A stretch of DNA of 8,839 bases from JBGOUV01 sp041477815 (GTDB taxonomy: Bacteria > Acidobacteriota > Terriglobia > Bryobacterales > JACQDG01), in NCBI GenBank assembly GCA_041477815.1, contig JBGOUV010000290.1:1-8839 (forward strand), given 5' to 3'. Made by a program: the position numbers and the translations under genes. Every line of letters begins with the position of its first letter. The first letter of the stretch is position 1. Shown here one piece after another: positions 6,166 through 8,839 of this stretch. Below the pieces are notes generated by a model that was given only the letters and a program-made list of their open reading frames with translations, did no database searches and was not told where the DNA came from.

Positions 6166-7201
6166 GAATCACCGTAGCCATGCGGGCGTGCAGAGCCCGG
6201 TACTGCTCCCCGCTCAGAAAATCCAATTGCACCTTGCTGCCCTCCAGGTCGAAGCGGAAGCGCATCTCGCGGAGCCCCTCGGACTCCATCGTTTTGCGAA
6301 GCTGCTTCTTGCCTTCTTCGGCGTAGAACAGGAAGAACCCGCCGCCTCCGGCCCCCGAGATCTTACCGCCGATGGCCCCGTTGTCGCGGGCCACGTCGTA
6401 GAGCTGGTTGATCCGGCGGCTGGCGATGTCGTCGCTCAGCCGCTTCTTGGTCTGCCAGTGATCGTCCAGCAGCTCGCCGAAGCGCCGCGCATTCCCGCGC
6501 CGCAGCTCGGCCAGGATCTCGCGGCCGATCTCCTTGATGCGGTGCAGGCTGCCGGTGACCTGCTCTTCTTCCTGGTTCAGACGCCGGGTCTGGGGCGCCA
6601 GGATCTCTTCGGTGGACCGCGACTGCCCGGTGTAGAACAACAGAATGTTGCTCTCCAGCTCCTCCACCACGTCGGGAGCGAGGCCGGCCTCCTGCACCTC
6701 GACGCGGCCCTCCCGGTCGATCTCCAGCACGGTGAAACCGCCGAAGGCCGCCATGTACTGGTCCTGCTTGCCGATGGGTTTCTGCAGCCTGTCCAGCTCG
6801 ATGTGGCAGGCCTCTTCGGCCAGCTCGTGCCGGGTCACCGGTTTGCGGCACAGGGTGTGCAACCCGTTCAGCAGGCCCACCAGGTAGCAGCTCGACGATC
6901 CCAGCCCGGTTCCCGCCGGGACGTCGGCCATGGAGATGATCTCGACGCCGTTCTGGATCCGGAAATGGCGCAACGCCTCCCGGGCCAGCGTATGCCGCAC
7001 CTGCTCGGTATCGGCAACGGTCTCGTTCTCCGAATACTTGACGCGAATCAAGTCGTCCACGATGGGGGTGTTCAGGCACACGAACATGTACTTGTTCAGA
7101 CCGGCGGCGAAAATGAATCCTCCGTGCCGGCGATAGTAGGCGGGTAAGTCGGTGCCACCGCCGCCGAGGGTGATCCGGAAGGGCGTGCGGGTGATGATCA
7201 T
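6158..7201 (-). CDS. GHMP-family sugar kinase, D-glycero-D-manno-heptose 7-phosphate kinase (HddA)-like
   Basis: A 347-residue GHMP kinase. RTPFRITLGGGGTDLPAYY (5-23) is the N-terminal substrate-side motif typical of heptose-7-phosphate and fucose-type kinases; VPAGTGLGSSS (94-104) is the ATP-binding motif 2; GKISGAGGGGFFLFY (about 279-293) is motif 3. Length matches HddA, which phosphorylates heptose 7-phosphate at C1 on the route to GDP-heptose for S-layer or O-chain glycans. An L-fucose/galactose-type GHMP kinase is the main alternative, but the adjacent GmhA-like gene favours HddA. The ATG at 7201 shares its A with the upstream TAA (TAATG), with no independent strong Shine-Dalgarno, so translation is probably coupled to the secreted-protein gene. 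The open frame continues far upstream within that gene, but all GHMP homology begins at this ATG. Confidence 0.9.
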   Translation of the reverse strand: MIITRTPFRITLGGGGTDLPAYYRRHGGFIFAAGLNKYMFVCLNTPIVDDLIRVKYSENETVADTEQVRHTLAREALRHFRIQNGVEIISMADVPAGTGLGSSSCYLVGLLNGLHTLCRKPVTRHELAEEACHIELDRLQKPIGKQDQYMAAFGGFTVLEIDREGRVEVQEAGLAPDVVEELESNILLFYTGQSRSTEEILAPQTRRLNQEEEQVTGSLHRIKEIGREILAELRRGNARRFGELLDDHWQTKKRLSDDIASRRINQLYDVARDNGAIGGKISGAGGGGFFLFYAEEGKKQLRKTMESEGLREMRFRFDLEGSKVQLDFLSGEQYRALHARMATVIHA

Positions 7202-8661
7202 TACTTGAAGGCCAGATACGTGACGTTGGCGGCCTTTCCATCCACGGTGAGCTCCAGTGTCACCGCGCCGCGCCCGGCGAGCGACCGGGGCAACCGCAGG
7301 TTCACCTGGTCCAGTCCGGCGAACTCGCTTTGCGGCCCGGCGTACTCGACCGGAATATCCGCGCCGCCGATCTTCGCGCGCAGGTTCGCCAGAGAGCTGC
7401 GGAACCGCAGACCGGTACCAAACACCGCGAGGTATACCTGATCGGTGTCCGGACCCATGTCGATGGGCGACCATACGATGATCCAGGGCCCACCGGGATC
7501 CAGCCGGGACACGGGTTCCACCGTCTGCGCTCCGTTCCGCACGCGGACCACTTGCGCCGCCGGGAATTCCGCATACTTGAATACCCCCGGCGCGACAGTC
7601 TGAATCTCCGGGGTTCCGGTAGACACGATCCCGTCGCCCGAAGTGACGGTCACGGTGGCGTACCCGTTGGCCGTCCCGGGAGGGATGACATAGTTCACCT
7701 GGTAACGGTCCACGTAAATGAGAGGCGCCGGCCGTTCCACGCCGGTGGCATCCTTCACTTTGACGGTCGTGCCGCCCAAGGTAGTCGGCGGATTTCGTCC
7801 GTCCCCGACGAACCCCGGCGCAAAGAACCCCCGCCCAGCGCACGAGACCGCCGTTACAATCGATTCCGGCGCTGCCGGTCCCTCCTTCCACGCAGCAGAC
7901 GATACGTGAAGGACCGTCCTGCCGACCGGCAGACGCACGGGATTGCTGCTCTTGCCGCCGATGGTCAGCACCACTGGAAGCCAGCCGTCTGTGGGTGGCG
8001 TCACGAAGGTGACCCAGTAGTCGCCAACGTGACCGTCGGCGCCCGCTCGGACCGACTCCAGGACCTCCACCGGCTGCCCTCCCACGGTTATGCTGGGCCT
8101 CCCGACGGTGGATGCCTGCGGAGTCGTCGCCCCCAACCCGTACGCAAACGCTGTAACGATATCGCCGGGCGTCGCGGTACCCGCTGGAGAACAGGAGAAC
8201 TGATTCGGGAACCCGCCGAGCCTTCCGATACCGGCCAAACCGGGGGCATAGGGGTCTAGGAGGAGGTTGAATGGCGCGGAACTGGCGCCACGGATGGTCA
8301 AGACGAGTGTGGTTGGACCCGGTGTCAGTTCCTCGGGCAGGTAGACATCTATCACCCCGGGCCTACCCTGAGCATCGGCGAGTACGCCTCCCCGACGCCC
8401 GCCCACGAGTGCCGCCACATCTGTCGGGAGATTGAAAGACAAGTTGGTGGGTGTATAGCGGACCTCCGCAAGAACACCCGGCGCGAGCCCGGCGGCATTG
8501 TTTCTCAAGTTTCGAACTTCCGTGACAGTTGGCGGCGGCGGCGTCGGCAGTGGAAATCCGGATGGGTCGTATCGCGAGGTGGGTATCTGAGCGAATAACT
8601 CAGGCTGAGTTAGTACTTCGAGGGCGAAAAGCACTCCCAGGCCGATTACCGATCTCCGCAT
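7201..8661 (-). CDS. Secreted protein with Acidobacteria-type TIGR03437 C-terminal domain
   Basis: A 486-residue exported protein of unknown function. The signal peptide is MRRSVIGLGVLFALEVLTQP with probable cleavage after AQ (about 25). A proline-rich linker (PLPTPPPPT, 37-45) follows, then beta-rich segments with ITVGGQPVEV and VVLTIGGKSSNPV (190-243) resembling IPT/Ig-like modules. The C-terminal domain (about 262-486) has RYQVNYVIPPGTANGYATVTV, VYLAVFGTGLRFRSS, VEYAGPQSEFAGLDQVNLRLP, RSLAGRG and LTVDGKAANV, which I recognise as TIGR03437, an expanded family of Solibacter-like bacteria. I chose ATG 8661 because AGGAG (8669-8673) lies 7 bases upstream and the signal peptide starts there; a start at 8742 would bury the signal behind 27 residues. 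Its stop overlaps the kinase ATG, so a cell-surface protein is co-translated with cytoplasmic sugar enzymes. It may be a glycan-linked surface protein, but that is inference. Confidence 0.9.
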   Translation of the reverse strand: MRRSVIGLGVLFALEVLTQPELFAQIPTSRYDPSGFPLPTPPPPTVTEVRNLRNNAAGLAPGVLAEVRYTPTNLSFNLPTDVAALVGGRRGGVLADAQGRPGVIDVYLPEELTPGPTTLVLTIRGASSAPFNLLLDPYAPGLAGIGRLGGFPNQFSCSPAGTATPGDIVTAFAYGLGATTPQASTVGRPSITVGGQPVEVLESVRAGADGHVGDYWVTFVTPPTDGWLPVVLTIGGKSSNPVRLPVGRTVLHVSSAAWKEGPAAPESIVTAVSCAGRGFFAPGFVGDGRNPPTTLGGTTVKVKDATGVERPAPLIYVDRYQVNYVIPPGTANGYATVTVTSGDGIVSTGTPEIQTVAPGVFKYAEFPAAQVVRVRNGAQTVEPVSRLDPGGPWIIVWSPIDMGPDTDQVYLAVFGTGLRFRSSLANLRAKIGGADIPVEYAGPQSEFAGLDQVNLRLPRSLAGRGAVTLELTVDGKAANVTYLAFK

Positions 8662-8668
8662 GGGGGTT

Positions 8669-8673
8669 CTCCT
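8669..8673 (-). promoter_or_regulatory. Shine-Dalgarno that decides the secreted-protein start
   Basis: AGGAG on the minus strand, 7 bases before the ATG at 8661. It is among the clearest ribosome binding sites in the window and supports the start that places the signal peptide at the N-terminus rather than the in-frame upstream start at 8742. Confidence 0.7.
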
Positions 8674-8722
8674 GGCCGGGCGAGCCACCCCGCGCCCGAC
8701 GTACGCGAACTCGGCATCGAGT

Positions 8723-8839
8723 TCATCTTGTAAGGATAGCACTGGCGGCGGCGGCCACGTCCGGCACGCGGAGCGGGACCTCCAGGTGAGTATTGTACGG
8801 GGCGTCGATGAGCACGAAGGGCAGGCCGGCCGCCTGCGC
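8723..8839 (-). CDS. C-terminal end of a protein, possibly HAD-type (NT5C-like) phosphatase; runs off right edge
   Basis: The last 38 codons of a minus-strand gene end at TGA (8723-8725). The peptide contains GLPFVLIDAPYN, then PLRVPDVAAAASAIL. The pattern 'AG-hydrophobic-PYN ... RV ... I' resembles the end of HAD-family 5'-nucleotidase/phosphatases of the NT5C group, but 38 residues are too few to be sure. Third codon positions are strongly G/C, like the other operon genes. The gap to the secreted-protein start is about 61 bases, with no visible terminator, so it may be an upstream operon member. If HAD, it could supply a phosphatase step, but it does not look like the C-terminus of GmhB that I know. 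Confidence 0.45.
   Translation of the reverse strand, partial: AQAAGLPFVLIDAPYNTHLEVPLRVPDVAAAASAILTR

Noticed and set aside
4534..6787. CTGCAG (PstI-type) sites at 4534-4539 and 6782-6787, examined for avoidance of the presumed target
   Set aside because: Two found by eye where about three are expected by chance at about 65% GC; not informative about specificity or restriction pressure.
4794..7147. Long plus-strand frames antisense to the SDR, isomerase and kinase (up to 516 codons)
   Set aside because: Typical of high-GC DNA opposite real genes; no domains or motifs, while the minus strand has complete families.
8646..8726. 26-codon minus-strand ORF whose ATG overlaps the upstream TGA (ATGA) and which ends inside the secreted-protein gene
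   Set aside because: Such a leader peptide could couple translation, but the secreted-protein gene has its own AGGAG, and the peptide shows no recognisable feature.
1..8839. CRISPR arrays, tRNA or rRNA genes, insertion sequences and attachment sites
   Set aside because: None seen on reading: no regularly spaced repeats, no transposase or integrase motifs, and almost all of the window is explained by protein genes.

Overview
The window looks like chromosomal DNA from an Acidobacteriota bacterium of the Solibacter/Bryobacter type. The taxonomic clue is the secreted protein at 7201-8661, whose C-terminal half I recognise as the TIGR03437 ('Solibacter C-terminal') domain. High GC and dense overlapping genes fit. 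This is family recognition from memory, not a search.

Left part (2-874, minus): the N-terminal two thirds of an amidase-signature hydrolase, running off the left edge. Middle (about 911-3457, plus): a type II restriction-modification island of the BsuBI/PstI type, visibly lower in GC than its neighbours. A gamma-class (NPPY) adenine methyltransferase is joined in frame to the N-terminal domain of a BsuBI/PstI endonuclease. The endonuclease C-terminal catalytic part lies in the +1 frame. The break coincides with a 10-bp-period direct repeat at 2964-2983; removing one unit restores a continuous family-like protein. This is the most interesting point in the window: an endonuclease apparently broken, or reversibly switched, by a short tandem duplication while the methyltransferase stays intact.

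Right part (3625-8839, minus, read right to left): a tightly packed gene string. It contains the C-terminus of a possible HAD-type phosphatase, a secreted TIGR03437 protein, an HddA-like GHMP sugar kinase, a GmhA-like SIS isomerase, a classical SDR oxidoreductase, and an NAD-dependent sugar epimerase with a Cys/His insert like dTDP-L-rhamnose 4-epimerases. From the secreted protein onward every junction overlaps (1, 8, about 20 and 1 nt), so these five are very probably one translationally coupled operon. Isomerase plus kinase suggests heptose-phosphate (S-layer, LPS or capsule sugar) synthesis, but no nucleotidyltransferase or bisphosphatase is identifiable in the window, so the end product is unknown. 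The operon and the R-M island converge across a 167-bp gap (3458-3624) that holds a weak hairpin-plus-T terminator candidate and a doubtful 40-codon ORF.
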